From contig JAMAHW010000004.1 of NCBI GenBank assembly GCA_023627715.1, forward strand, positions 186,001 to 250,000: a DNA stretch of 64,000 nt, in the 5' to 3' direction. The notes beneath the pieces were generated by a model that saw only the letters and a program-made list of their open reading frames with translations, searched no databases and was not told where the DNA came from. Position numbers and translations under genes: made by a program. The DNA comes from Periconia sp. R9002. Lineage: Eukaryota; Ascomycota; Dothideomycetes; Pleosporales; Periconiaceae. Shown in pieces: positions 34,574 through 44,960 of this stretch. Every line of letters starts with the position of its first letter. The first letter of the stretch is position 1.

Positions 34574-36541
34574 GATAGACTCCAGAACGATTAGGTATTA
34601 GTAGGCGGGTGGAATGTTATTAAGCTACTGCAATCAAAATTTAATGACCGTGATTTTTCAACGAGTGTGGTGGGACTATCGCCAGGGTTTTCAAAAGAAG
34701 GAACGCAGGCAATAAGCCTATTGTGTGAGTGAACGAGTGTAAGAAGTTGTAAGCTCCAACTCCATGAGCAACGCGATAAAGGCCTCGGGAAGCAGAAGAG
34801 AAAAGATCAGGACAAGAGCGGCCATCGACGATAAAAGTATTCTTTGGGAAATTGCGTCCAGGCTGACCAGGAGCAAAGCTTGAGAGTACCTGCAGAAGTG
34901 CTATGGGGCTACAGTGTAGTCTGGCGGGGGGAGTAGTGATGGCGGGACAATATACAATGCTCCCATTGTGGAAAGGTCGAGGTGTCTGACCGAACTATTG
35001 GATTGCAACTAAGCTATACTTGGATGGCGGAAGCGCATGGCGTAGAGACGACGAGTGGAAAAACTGCGCCATTTGGAAGTGGCGTTTCACTATCGCGACT
35101 ACACACAAACCCTTCTTTTCTTTTGACTGGTGCTGGGACCACGAGCGAGAGTTGGCGTGGGGGGAGTTCGTATTTCCAGCACCGTTCTGATTCAAACGCA
35201 CGAAGACCAAGGGAGCAGCTGAATCGGCCTGATTAATGTGTCGCTGACAGGGCTCGTTAGACATTTCGCACACACTGGTTAGTAGACTGGCAAGAGGGAG
35301 AGGCGAGAAGGCGCGTAACAGGGTGGGCTATAACGGAAGCCATGCTCTGATTACTTGATTTATAGGACCCAAAGCTGGGGTGACTCATGTGTAGGTAGGT
35401 CCCAGGCGAGGATGCTTTCGTGTGCTACGTTCCTTCATTGATATAGCAAGTAATTTGCATATCCACTGGTTCTTCATACGAGTCGAAGGTCGGATTCTCG
35501 GCATGGATTGGTCGTATCGATCCGATGTTAGCAGTGGGTGGAAGATACAGGACAGGTCATTTCTCGGTATCGGCGGACGCGACAGGAGACAGAGGGAGGG
35601 GGGAGAGAGAAATCTGATAAGTATAGATTGAAGTGGAGATGGCGTAGAGATGGTGTAGACGGCTAGATGCAGAACGATGGTGGAAGGGCTTGGCATGGAG
35701 ACGATGAACCAAAGTGGTTAGCATGGGGACGATTAGCGACAGGGGACCGTACCCAAGCTTTTGGCTACAGCATCCCGCATGCCTGTGTATGTACATGGAG
35801 ATAATCATCAAAACCTACGTAACGAAAGCAGCAGAGGAGAGGAGAGTCCACGGTCTATTTTCCGAGGGAACCTTGCGCATATAGATATGAATGTAACTTG
35901 CCGTCCGGCAACTTCCCTATGCATGTATGTATACATGTCAATCACTTGTATGTTTGTAGGCATTGGTGATGGAGCATGTGACCGCAGACAGCAGGCGGTG
36001 TGCTGCACCATCCGACCCTGCCTTTGAACTAAACAGAGGTGGGACGCCCAAGCAGTGCTAGCCATGACAGCCATGGCTGAATGTTGCGGCTTCATAGGTC
36101 ACGCAGTCGGATTGACAGCCCTGGCGGCCGTCCGTATGACAGTATGACATCACCGGCAGCCTTCTCCAGACCCATTTTTTTGCGCCGTTTCGGACCCTGT
36201 GCAGTTTCCCACGCTTCCACCTCACCGAATGATTCACCATCCTCACCACACCTCACCTCTGCATCCCCACTGCCATCCTACACATACTTTGCTTTGCAGC
36301 CATCCCCCCAATATCTCGGGCGGCTGCGGCGCCGTGCAAACTACGCTGCCTACGTAGCGCAAATCTTCTGACGTTTACCATGCATATCCCTACAATTGCT
36401 AATTGCACTCACCCTTCTACAAACTAAATACATAGATGCCTCCTGCAAACCATCCTTCGCCCTCTCCTCCTCCTCCTCCTCCTCCTCCTCCTCCTTCCTT
36501 CCTGTTTTCTGTTCTAGCGGCCGTGTACCGACTACGCCATC
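34574..36541. promoter_or_regulatory. Divergent promoter region, chitinase and MFS permease
   Basis: This 2-kb region lies between two divergent genes and must contain both promoters. The small open frames are unsupported. A CCT repeat and an upstream ORF near the permease end are listed separately. Confidence 0.5.
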
Positions 36542-36600
36542 ATGTTCGGCTTCTCGAAGCCAAATGCCAAAAACCCCCAATCGACAGACAACCCACATGA
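36436..36600 (+). promoter_or_regulatory. Upstream ORF with polyproline, overlapping the permease start
   Basis: An ATG at 36436 opens a 54-codon frame rich in Pro (from a CCT repeat at about 36464-36495). It ends at TGA 36598-36600, 59 nt past the permease ATG in another frame. If the mRNA starts upstream and is unspliced here, it would restrain translation of the permease. Alternatively the pyrimidine tract ending in tgttctag (about 36518) is the acceptor of a leader intron that removes this ATG. Confidence 0.4.
36464..36495 (+). repeat. (CCT)n microsatellite in the permease leader
   Basis: About ten consecutive cct units lie 47-78 nt upstream of the permease ATG, next to a possible leader acceptor site. 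Confidence 0.9.
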
Positions 36601-38817
36601 TGAAACCCCCTCTGCAGCCCCCACTCACCGAAACAACGACCAACAAGGTCCATCTCACAAAAAATCACATCTGGGAATATTGAGCGCAGACACAGATGAA
36701 GTTCCAGGTACCTACAACCCATGCAGGTCCCATGTCTAACAGTAGCTAAACCTTCACCATGTTTATAGGCTCCGTCATCCTGCTATCACGTGTACACAAA
36801 CGCAATGAGCCCCTTGGTCTTCAGCATGCCCGGGGAAGAGCTTCTGCCTCCTCATTGCCCTCTCCATACTCCTCTCGAGCCTCATCAAGGGTGAGACCTA
36901 GGCCCATGGAGAAAAAGCGTACCAAAGACGGCAAATTCATATTGGATCCACAACCCGAAGACTCGGAAAATGATCCTCTCAACTGGAATCAACTCCGCCG
37001 TGACCTTGCCCTAATCTCCCTGGGCTTCTATTGTATGATTGGAGGAGGCATGACTCCCGTCCTCGCTGCCGGCTTCAACGATGTTGCCGCTACCTACAAC
37101 GTCACCATTCCCCAAGTTGCATTGACCACAGGATTGTACATGCTTGGTTTAGGCCTTGGCAGTGTGGTCGCTTCTCCGACTGCCATCCTGTACGGTAAAC
37201 GACCTGTCTATCTTGCTGCCATATTGTTGTTCTGTGCTGCTTCGGTGTGGTGCGCTTTATCGCCCAACTATGCATCACTTGTAGTCGCTCGCATCGTCCA
37301 GGGCATTGCCGTATCCCCCGTTGAATGCTTGCCATCAGCCACCATTGCGGAGATTTTCTTCCTACACGAACGAGCTTACAGACTAGGCATTTATACGTTG
37401 CTGCTACTTGGTGGAAAGAACCTTATTCCTCTAGTTAGTGCTGCCATCGTGCAATCGCTGGGTTGGCGATGGGTGTTCAAGATTGTTTCCATCATTGTCG
37501 CCTTTTGCTTTTTCCTCATCTTCTTCTTTGTGCCCGAGACATTTTGGGATCGCACACCTCATGCTCGAGGGAGAAGCTCAAAACGCCGGCGAAGTCGAAG
37601 CCGAAGCAGACATACCAGCCAGCTTCGGTTACCATCGGAGCCCATGAGCAGGGGTCTTGCTAATCCCGGAGATAACCAAGATTCCAGTGAATCCAAAAAG
37701 CCTCTTTCCCGAGCTCATCGAGTAGGCTTCGCGCCAACTCCAGATCCTGCCACGATACAACCCGATGAATCATCATCTAATGAGCTTGCTTCGAAGATCC
37801 ACGGCATTTTCCAGAATGAAAAGAACGACCCAAATATCAATGCTGGAGACTCCCCAGGACGACCGGACTTCAAGCACGATGTAGAGAAGCAATCATCTCT
37901 AGGACCATCCTCCCATGTTCCCTTATCAACCACAGCTAGCGAGGACAATCTCTCTGATAATGTTTCGGAACAATTTTCGGTGCATTATACCGACTACTAT
38001 CGTTCCGCGCCTCCCAAGTCATATGTACAATCCCTGAAGCCATGGAATGGCCGGTTGGCAAAAGATAAATGGATCAAAGTCATGGTGCGGCCACTCATCC
38101 TTTTTGCGTACCCTGCAGTGCTGTGGTCTTCCATGGTATACGCACTCGCTGTGGGCTGGCTGATTGTCTTGTCCGAATCGGTAGCCCATATCTATCGAGA
38201 TCAAGAATCGTACAACTTCACCGCCCTTCAGGTTGGGTTGGTTTACATTTCACCCTTCGTAGGGGGAGTACTAGGCACGGCGGTTGCTGGCAAATTTTCT
38301 GATATTATTGTTCGCTACATGGCTCGCAAAAACGATGGTGTATACGAACCCGAATTTCGACTTGTCATGGCAATTCCCATCACCATCAGCACCGTCATCG
38401 GCCTGATGGGATTTGGTTGGAGCGCCGAAGAAAAAGACAATTGGATTGTGCCAACAGTCTTCTTCGGGGTTATCAGCTTTGGATGTTCCCTGGCATCTAC
38501 AACCGCGGTCACGTTTGTTGTCGATTCATACCGACAGTATGCAGGCGAGGCGCTTGTGACACTCAACTTTTGCAAGAGTACGTACACCGTCCACTCACTC
38601 TGTTCGATAAAGATACTCATACTTGCTAGATATTCTTCACGGCTTCATCTTCTCCCTCTTCTTCCCTAACTGGCTAGAGTCGGAAGGACCCAAATCCACC
38701 TTTCTTGCGGTGGGCGGAATCCAGCTAGGATGCCTGCTCTTCTCGATCCCCATGTACATGTACGGCAAACGAGCAAGAATGTGGACCGTGCGAAAGAACC
38801 TGATGGAAAAGTTCTGA
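36542..38817 (+). CDS. MFS permease (drug/polyamine:H+ type), 720 aa
   Basis: This is a plasma-membrane secondary transporter of the major facilitator superfamily. Exons are 36542-36707, 36769-38577 and 38630-38817, with introns of 61 and 52 nt, both phase 1. The N-terminal 135 residues are hydrophilic, then the NDPLNW motif precedes TM1. The first six helices include GLYMLGLGLGSVVASP and the loop YGKRPVYLAA (motif A position). Then comes a hydrophilic central loop of about 180 residues, Arg/Ser-rich at first (KRRRSRSRSRH) and later acidic. It is followed by six more helices (LILFAYPAVLWSSMVYALAVG onward) and a short basic end, VRKNLMEKF. The long loop and NDPLNW tag resemble fungal HOL1/DHA1-like carriers. 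The substrate is unknown. Divergent from the chitinase. Confidence 0.85.
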
Positions 38818-40312
38818 TGACAGGGAACGCGGATGAATGAATCTATGTCAACCGGATCCCGAGGGGTGGCATCTATGGGGTGCATTCGGGCAGATGTCGG
38901 TTTCACTGCGAGAAACGTTGCTGTGAAGGCATGAATGGAAAAGACCAAGAAGGCGAGGTTGGACCCAAAAGCCATCTCCGATTTGCGGTTGCGAAGGCAA
39001 CGGCAATCGAAGTCAACCCCCGGGCAGATTGGAGATAGGAGACATATCCAACGGTGCGAGGTATATGAAGGATGTCGCATATTTAGATGCAAGACGTGGA
39101 TGTAATAGTAGCCAGGATGGAGAAAATGATAGAGCTGGTAGATAAGATAGCAGAAAGCCGGTCGCCGGCGATAGCGTTGTAGATATTGATTGGCATGTAG
39201 ATCGCTCCACTTGCCTATCCTATCGGAGCTACGCCACCTTTGTACAGTGCCAACAATTGAACATCGTCTAGATTGATGTCGGTGAAGACTTGTCGTAGGG
39301 GATGTCGGACTACCTCTGGTGGGCTACTGTCCTCAGAGGCCACGAGGTACATGGTGTTGAAGAGGCGGACCGACGAGTTGCATGGCCTCGACCTCGCGAA
39401 CGACTGTGCGTTGCAGCGGCAGTAGAAGTATGTAGGTATGGATGGACTGGCTAGTGCTAGCTTTATACACGGCGCACCTTGTTGAAGGAATATCAATCCC
39501 CACTTATGCAGTCGAAGGAGTTGAAGGGCAACGTGTACCGTGTGTATACCCGGAAGCCAAGCAGAAACGATAAGGAGGTCATGCAGACAATGACGCCGAA
39601 TTACGCCCCCGTTGTGGGAAGCAGACGTGGGCATCCATGCAGTAGTCAATGGCAGTAATGGCTCCATTATGGTTGGTGACGAAGATTGGAGAGGGACAAG
39701 CATTGGGAGCGCTAGCCCAAAGCGGTCATTGCATCCAGGGCACCGCGTGTGGGGCTCGTCGATCGCGCGCTTGGGGCATCGCGTATACAGTCTGTATGGC
39801 TTCATCTTTTCCACTTTGGCAGGCCAAAAGCCCTCTTTTTGCGCCGCGAAAAACGCTTGCGGCCCTTGTGGCTCTGTCCCGAAGCACATGCGCTGGACCG
39901 AGCAAAAACAACGTCGTTTTGCCGAAGCCGCGGAATCGGGTTGCACGATACGACCCAGCCCAAATCTAGAGTATCAGCGTGATTCCCTCCGAGCTCGGCA
40001 CCATGTTTGCATCGTCTGGCCTCCCCGGGGAACACGTCGCTATCTATTCATCCTGTACGCCAGGCCCCAGTCTGGGGCTGTCGTGGCGGCTAGGTTATCA
40101 GAACGGTTCGTGTCGGTTGAATCATGACTTGCTCACAATGTGCACATTTAGAAATACCCCGGATTCTGCCCTCAACTATTTGTCCTCCCGCCTCGCCTGC
40201 ATTTCCTCCCCATTCCGTCCCCTCTCTTGTCTTCTCTTTTTCTCCTCTTCTCTCTTCTCTCCTGCTCTCCCTCTCCCCCTACTCATCTTCACCAGTGCTA
40301 CTGCTCACTGCC
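38818..40312. other. Intergenic, upstream of the Fungal_trans_2 regulator
   Basis: The 3' flank of the permease and the promoter of the regulator lie here. A strongly C/T-rich tract at about 40183-40290 directly precedes the regulator ATG and looks like its leader. Minus-strand frames at 39215-39946 and 38637-39092 were considered and not accepted as genes. Confidence 0.45.
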
Positions 40313-42502
40313 ATGCCTCCGCCAGCAGGCACATCCCCCAAGAACTCCCCCGCAGACTCCAAGACAAAGAAGACAAAAAGCAGGAACGGATGCTCGCGGT
40401 GCAAGCTTAAGCGAGTAGGTTATACCCCATCCTTGGCATACACTACGTTACATGCATAATTATGTGTGCCTGATATAATCATGTGTCACTTCACGTGCAT
40501 CTTGCTGACGATACCTCCCTTCCAGCTCAAATGTGATGAAACCATTCCGGGATGTCTGCAGTGCAAGAAAAGAAACGCCCCTTGTCCCGGATACGAAAAG
40601 ACGCTCAAATGGTCCACCAAGTATGAGGTCCTCCAACCAACCCAGGGTGGCAGACCTTGCCCAAGGCCTGCCCCTGAGGTAGTCACAACAAACACACAGG
40701 TAAAGCATCGCACCACAAGCCCAGAAGTGGAGCGTCATTTTCAGGCTCTGGCTGCTGTTCTTCCTGTCGGGAAAAAGGATCTGGAACGGAATCAAAAAGA
40801 CACGTCCGTCGAAGTTTCTACCACGGAAGTGCTTACCTTCTCTGGGGAATCATCCCCTGAACCCAGAGATCTTTCTTCTCCCGAGTTTGAGGTACCCCTG
40901 GACCTCTTTCCTGTCGGAGATCATGTCTCCATAGATCCCATAATCCTCGACTGTCTAAGCGATGGTGCGGACATGCCCATCAGTGATTGGAGCTTCGATG
41001 ATCTGGAAGGTTTCAATGTTGACCCAGGCCCATCCAAATGTACCAACACGGACGCTGACGGACTCGACGGCATGGATGATGATACCAACAGTAGTGTATT
41101 GTCGAACAGCCCCCGGTTGTCAAGATCTCTCCTTCTCGATTTCTATCGTCTTCCAAGTCCCTCTCCTTCAACGATGGCAGTGGACAGTACTTGTCTCGAA
41201 TCAGTCCTCGTGCAACATTATTTCAAGGATATCTGTGTCTTGTTTTCTTCCTTTGACTCCCGGCTCAATCCTTTTAGGACTATCATTGGCCGTGTCTGTC
41301 AGGATACTCCTTCCATTCACTTCGCTATCCAATCCATGTCAGCCGCACACCTGGCCAATACCTTCCCCAACATGGCCGGGTTTGGTAAGGAGTTGCAGCA
41401 AAAAGCCCGCGATGCTTTGAACCAGGAGCTTGCTAGTGTACATGGCACTCAGGCTGATTGTACCAAGCCATTGCTTACTCTCATGCTTCTCGGCCTCACC
41501 ACTAGCTGGCATGAACCAAGCGACCTTGGCGACGAGTTTTTGTCCACCGCCCGAAGTCTGATTTTCCCTAAGCTCATCAGCAATCTGGATGGCGAGATCA
41601 GACAGCGTAATCTCCAATTTTTCGAGGAATGTATCATTTACTGGGAAATGCTTATGGGTTTCGTGAACAAGGACTCCATCGCGTTCGCTCCTACCGGATT
41701 ACGTTCGCGAAGTACAGGCAAGAAAGCCCCTGCTGCCAAGCCAGATGGCCAGGTGGTTCCTCATCCTTGGACTGGCATCGCGCCTGCCGTTCACATCCTT
41801 TTTGCAGAAGTAGGAAGGCTCGTCCGTCGGGAAAGTGCTTTGAGCAACAGTAATTGTGCCAAAAACACGCATTATAGCCAGGAGAATCTGCACAATGCCA
41901 CGATACTCGAAGAGGACCTGCTTGGCGTGGAATTCCCTTCCGTCGAAGAAATCGCTGACTTCGGGGATGGAAAGACATCAAAGCAAGACTTTGTTGTCAT
42001 GGCTGAGGCTTATCGGTGCGCAGGCCTTCTCGAATTGTACCGCACTTTCCCATCCATTCTCCGCAAGCGCCTTGGAACCTCGTGGACGGACAATGTTGAT
42101 TTCGAATTCCCTTCCCCTCGCTTCGAAACACCATACGAGGAGACTGACACCAAACTGTGGCTCAACTCTCTTGCTATGCATATCCTTGACTTGATCAAGT
42201 CCATCCCCACATCGTCAGGCACTATATGCACTCAGCAGATTCTGCTCGTCACGGCTGCTTCGCAGCTACTCTTCGTCTCATCAGTCGACTACTTTGATGT
42301 CTATGCCAACGATGTGAAGGTGCTCAAGGCTAGGAATTTCGCCATCAATCGCCTACAGGAGCATGCTCTTCGGCTACCTGCCAAACCCATCTTGAAACAA
42401 ATTGATCATATCAATGAAGTATGGCGTAGGCAAGACAATCATGGGGACCTGTGGATGGACTTACTGGACGACAACGAGTGGCAAACCCTTATGAGTTCAT
42501 GA
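40313..42502 (+). CDS. Zn2Cys6 transcription factor with Fungal_trans_2-type domain, 692 aa
   Basis: This is a nuclear regulator. Exon 1 is 40313-40414 and exon 2 is 40526-42502, with a 111-nt phase-0 intron that cuts the zinc cluster between SRCKLKR and LKCDE. The join gives C27-x2-C30-x6-C37-x6-C44-x2-C47-x6-C54, preceded by a Lys-rich stretch (SKTKKTKSRNG). Residues 70-210 are acidic and Ser/Thr-rich, possibly an activation region. From about 235 (LLDFYRLPSPSP) to the end is an alpha-helical domain of the kind in the Fungal_trans_2 (DUF3468) family, with IHFAIQSMSAAHLAN and LAMHILDLIKSIPTSS. I chose the ATG at 40313. The same frame is open to an ATG at 40124, but the extra part translates a C/T-rich leader. 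Confidence 0.88.
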
Positions 42503-43988
42503 GTTCTCGACCCTATTCACTTCTCGCTTACCATGAGCTGTCTAACCGACCTTTCTTGCTGCACATACTTCAACCCGATTCCTTACCAACGGTCCCAATC
42601 CTCTTTATTAATTCGACCCGTCGTTTCTTCTTCTACACGACCTTCTCTATGCTATACACACCGTCCGCCCGGCGTTCTCGCGATCTTTTTATTCATTCAA
42701 GGCTTTGTACGTCTGTCTCCCTGTTGGCGCTCTTTGGACTTGTTATGGCCCAATCTCGATCTCTCCGAAACTGTTTACCTATGGATCTCTTCAATAGACG
42801 ACCTTTTCTTCAACAAACGCTCTTGGCGCAGTGTTGCATCTGACATCATCGGTGATGTTTTTCTACGACTGGTTTCCGCATACCCTCGCGACACTCCATG
42901 CGACTTTCACCATTACGAGTTTTTGATGCCCGTCAAGAACATCGTCTCCCATTTAGACGGCTTATCGTATGAATGCCATGTACCAAAAGCGACATTTCCT
43001 TGCGACAATTTCATCTGCCCATTGCCGAAGCCACCATTCCGGACCCTGCGACACCCCCATAGAGCAGCAATTAGTCCCGATTGCGGCGTTCCAATAGATG
43101 ACCGTGCGACAACGAGCCCCAGCGCGACACTAGAGTTAGGGGGCAAACTTCTAGATGGCTCCCCCAGCGATTTGTAAAACTTCCTTCCATGGGTTTGTCG
43201 GTATTTCCTTGTTATTTCGTTCTGATACCCTTGCTGTTGATTGTATATAGTTTGGTTTTTATCGGAAGGGACGCAACATCTGGTATGTTGCGATACTCTT
43301 TCATTTTCTCGGCCCTCACCCGCATACGGGGCCTGTAGACATCCCTTCCCATTGCATTGCACTGCCGCTACTTCATGGACTCCTCATTCCGTCACCTGGT
43401 CATCCCCATCCCACCATCCTCCCGCCCCCTTCCCCGGACATTCTGCACTGTACTCCTTGGCTGTGTGAAGCATGTACGTTGCCTAGCCTTGTCTCCGTTA
43501 CCCATTCCCTACCCCAGTCTACTGGATCTCCTCTCGCGCCGTTTCTTCTATCCCTTAGTCTATTCATATGATACCCATTTCTATTATCTCTTTTCGTCAT
43601 CAAGGCATTTCTGGTTTGGTTTGGCATTTGCTTGGCAAGATACCCCTCACTGTACCAATACTATGGGAAACAATCATGTGGACTTTGTTGCATTACTGGC
43701 TTATCATGTAAAATATATATACACGTAGAACAATGGTACCGTGGCTGCCGCCATGCGGGATCGCTAATAAAAAAAACAAAATTCATATACATGACAGCAA
43801 CATCCATATCAGCTTATTCGGACCGGTCAAGTCGGACCATGCGGGTCGATAGTAATAAACAAAAAGAAGGGGTGGATTCTATACGTAGAACACAACGAAT
43901 GTAGAAAACGCAACGCGCCGATATCTTGGGCTGCAACTTTAATTCGAAACAAAGAGAGAAAGTGAGAGCGATGGGAAATGAGGCTCAA
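42503..43988. other. Convergent intergenic region
   Basis: This is the C/T-rich 3' side of the regulator and the 3' flank of the minus-strand membrane-protein gene. A 214-codon plus-strand frame (42533-43177) starts with ATG but has the composition of translated C/T-rich noncoding DNA, so I do not call it. Confidence 0.45.
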
Positions 43989-44960
43989 TCACATGACGGG
44001 TCGATTCATTTCATCATCTTCGTCTACCCAGGCGTCAAAGATCTTCTTCTCGCTGTCCACTGGACTCGGGGTCCACGTCTGCGAGCGGTACGAGCGCATC
44101 TTCTTGTCGGCGCCTGGGCTGAAGATGGGTTCGGACGATGGGAAAGCGCGGAGCCGTTTCTCCGCACCCGAGAGGCGGAGAGCGGGTTTCCTGGAGCGTG
44201 CGAGCGCATAGTCGACAGCGTCATCATCGTCTTCCGAGTCGTTGCGGAACCTGTTGTTTCCATGGTCAGCCATCGGATTTTTTTTTCCTTTATCTTTTCT
44301 TCCTTGGTACGTAAAACGTTTTGAGGGTGGCGGGGGAAAAAGAGATATAACGTACCATCGCACCGTCAACATGACACCCTCGACTACACACGCCAAAACT
44401 GCGAAGGCGACAATGACTTGCAGAGCCAAAAGCGTGTACACGCTATCTTGATACGCTTTGAAATCCTGCACCTTCTCCGTCGTACATCTTATCCTTGGCT
44501 CTTGCCGTCTTGATTGCTCACTCGGGGCCACAACGCCCAACGCGTTCAATCCTTTCCTGGAAGCCAGTTGCAACAGGAAGGTAGTGGAAAGCGGTGCTTG
44601 CTGTCGCGTAGGTGTGGACTGTGGCGTTGCTACCGGTGAAGACGGGTCGACCCATACTTCGGTCGAGGAAGAATGTGCGATAAAATCCGAATAGGCCTTT
44701 GGGTTGGTGTATCGGAAGTTTTCAAGTTCGGGACCTAGGGCGTCGCAGATGTCTGATTGTGAAGGCTGTGATGATTGATGGTGGCGATGTAGTGATGACA
44801 TCCGTGGTGATGAGACCATTTCTGGGTTTTGGGAAATGATGCCTGAGCGCGAGCTGGCGTCGAGAATGGTGCATCGGCAATGCGTCCGTGACGGAAGGGC
44901 CGAGGTGTGTGATATGGCGGTTGCTATCCAGAGCAGCGGCAGTATAGATGGGTTGACCAT
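43989..44960 (-). CDS. Small single-pass membrane protein, 288 or 323 aa
   Basis: The function is unknown. The ATG at 44958-44960 starts a signal peptide (about 1-20, SILPLLWIATAISHTS). A lumenal Ser/Thr/Pro/His-rich part follows, with cysteines CRC and ICDALGPELENFRY. One transmembrane helix lies at about 173-200 (VYTLLALQVIVAFAVLACVV). The cytosolic tail is acidic then basic (SEDDDDAVDYALARSRK) and ends DEDDEMNRPVM. A 105-nt segment, 44251-44355, has a good donor (gtacgt) and acceptor (acaacag) and is a multiple of three with no stop. Splicing joins VRW to FRNDSE (288 aa), retention gives 323 aa. The retained part, FPPPPSKRFTYQGRKDKGKK, is intron-like in composition, so I favour splicing. 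Confidence 0.72.
   Translation of the reverse strand: MVNPSILPLLWIATAISHTSALPSRTHCRCTILDASSRSGIISQNPEMVSSPRMSSLHRHHQSSQPSQSDICDALGPELENFRYTNPKAYSDFIAHSSSTEVWVDPSSPVATPQSTPTRQQAPLSTTFLLQLASRKGLNALGVVAPSEQSRRQEPRIRCTTEKVQDFKAYQDSVYTLLALQVIVAFAVLACVVEGVMLTVRWYVISLFPPPPSKRFTYQGRKDKGKKNPMADHGNNRFRNDSEDDDDAVDYALARSRKPALRLSGAEKRLRAFPSSEPIFSPGADKKMRSYRSQTWTPSPVDSEKKIFDAWVDEDDEMNRPVM

Noticed and set aside
38637..39092. Minus-strand frame antisense to the MFS permease end (MAFGSNLAFLVFSIHAFTATF)
   Set aside because: It has a signal-like hydrophobic start, but the latter part is the antisense of a real coding exon and no second exon was found.
39215..39946. 243-codon minus-strand frame
   Set aside because: Odd composition (Cys, Arg, His, Pro, Trp), overlapping equally long plus-strand frames and no family resemblance.
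42533..43177. 214-codon plus-strand frame downstream of the Fungal_trans_2 regulator
   Set aside because: It translates C/T-rich 3' flank, is rich in Ser/Leu/Pro/Cys without domain structure, and starts within 35 nt of the regulator stop. More likely 3' untranslated sequence.
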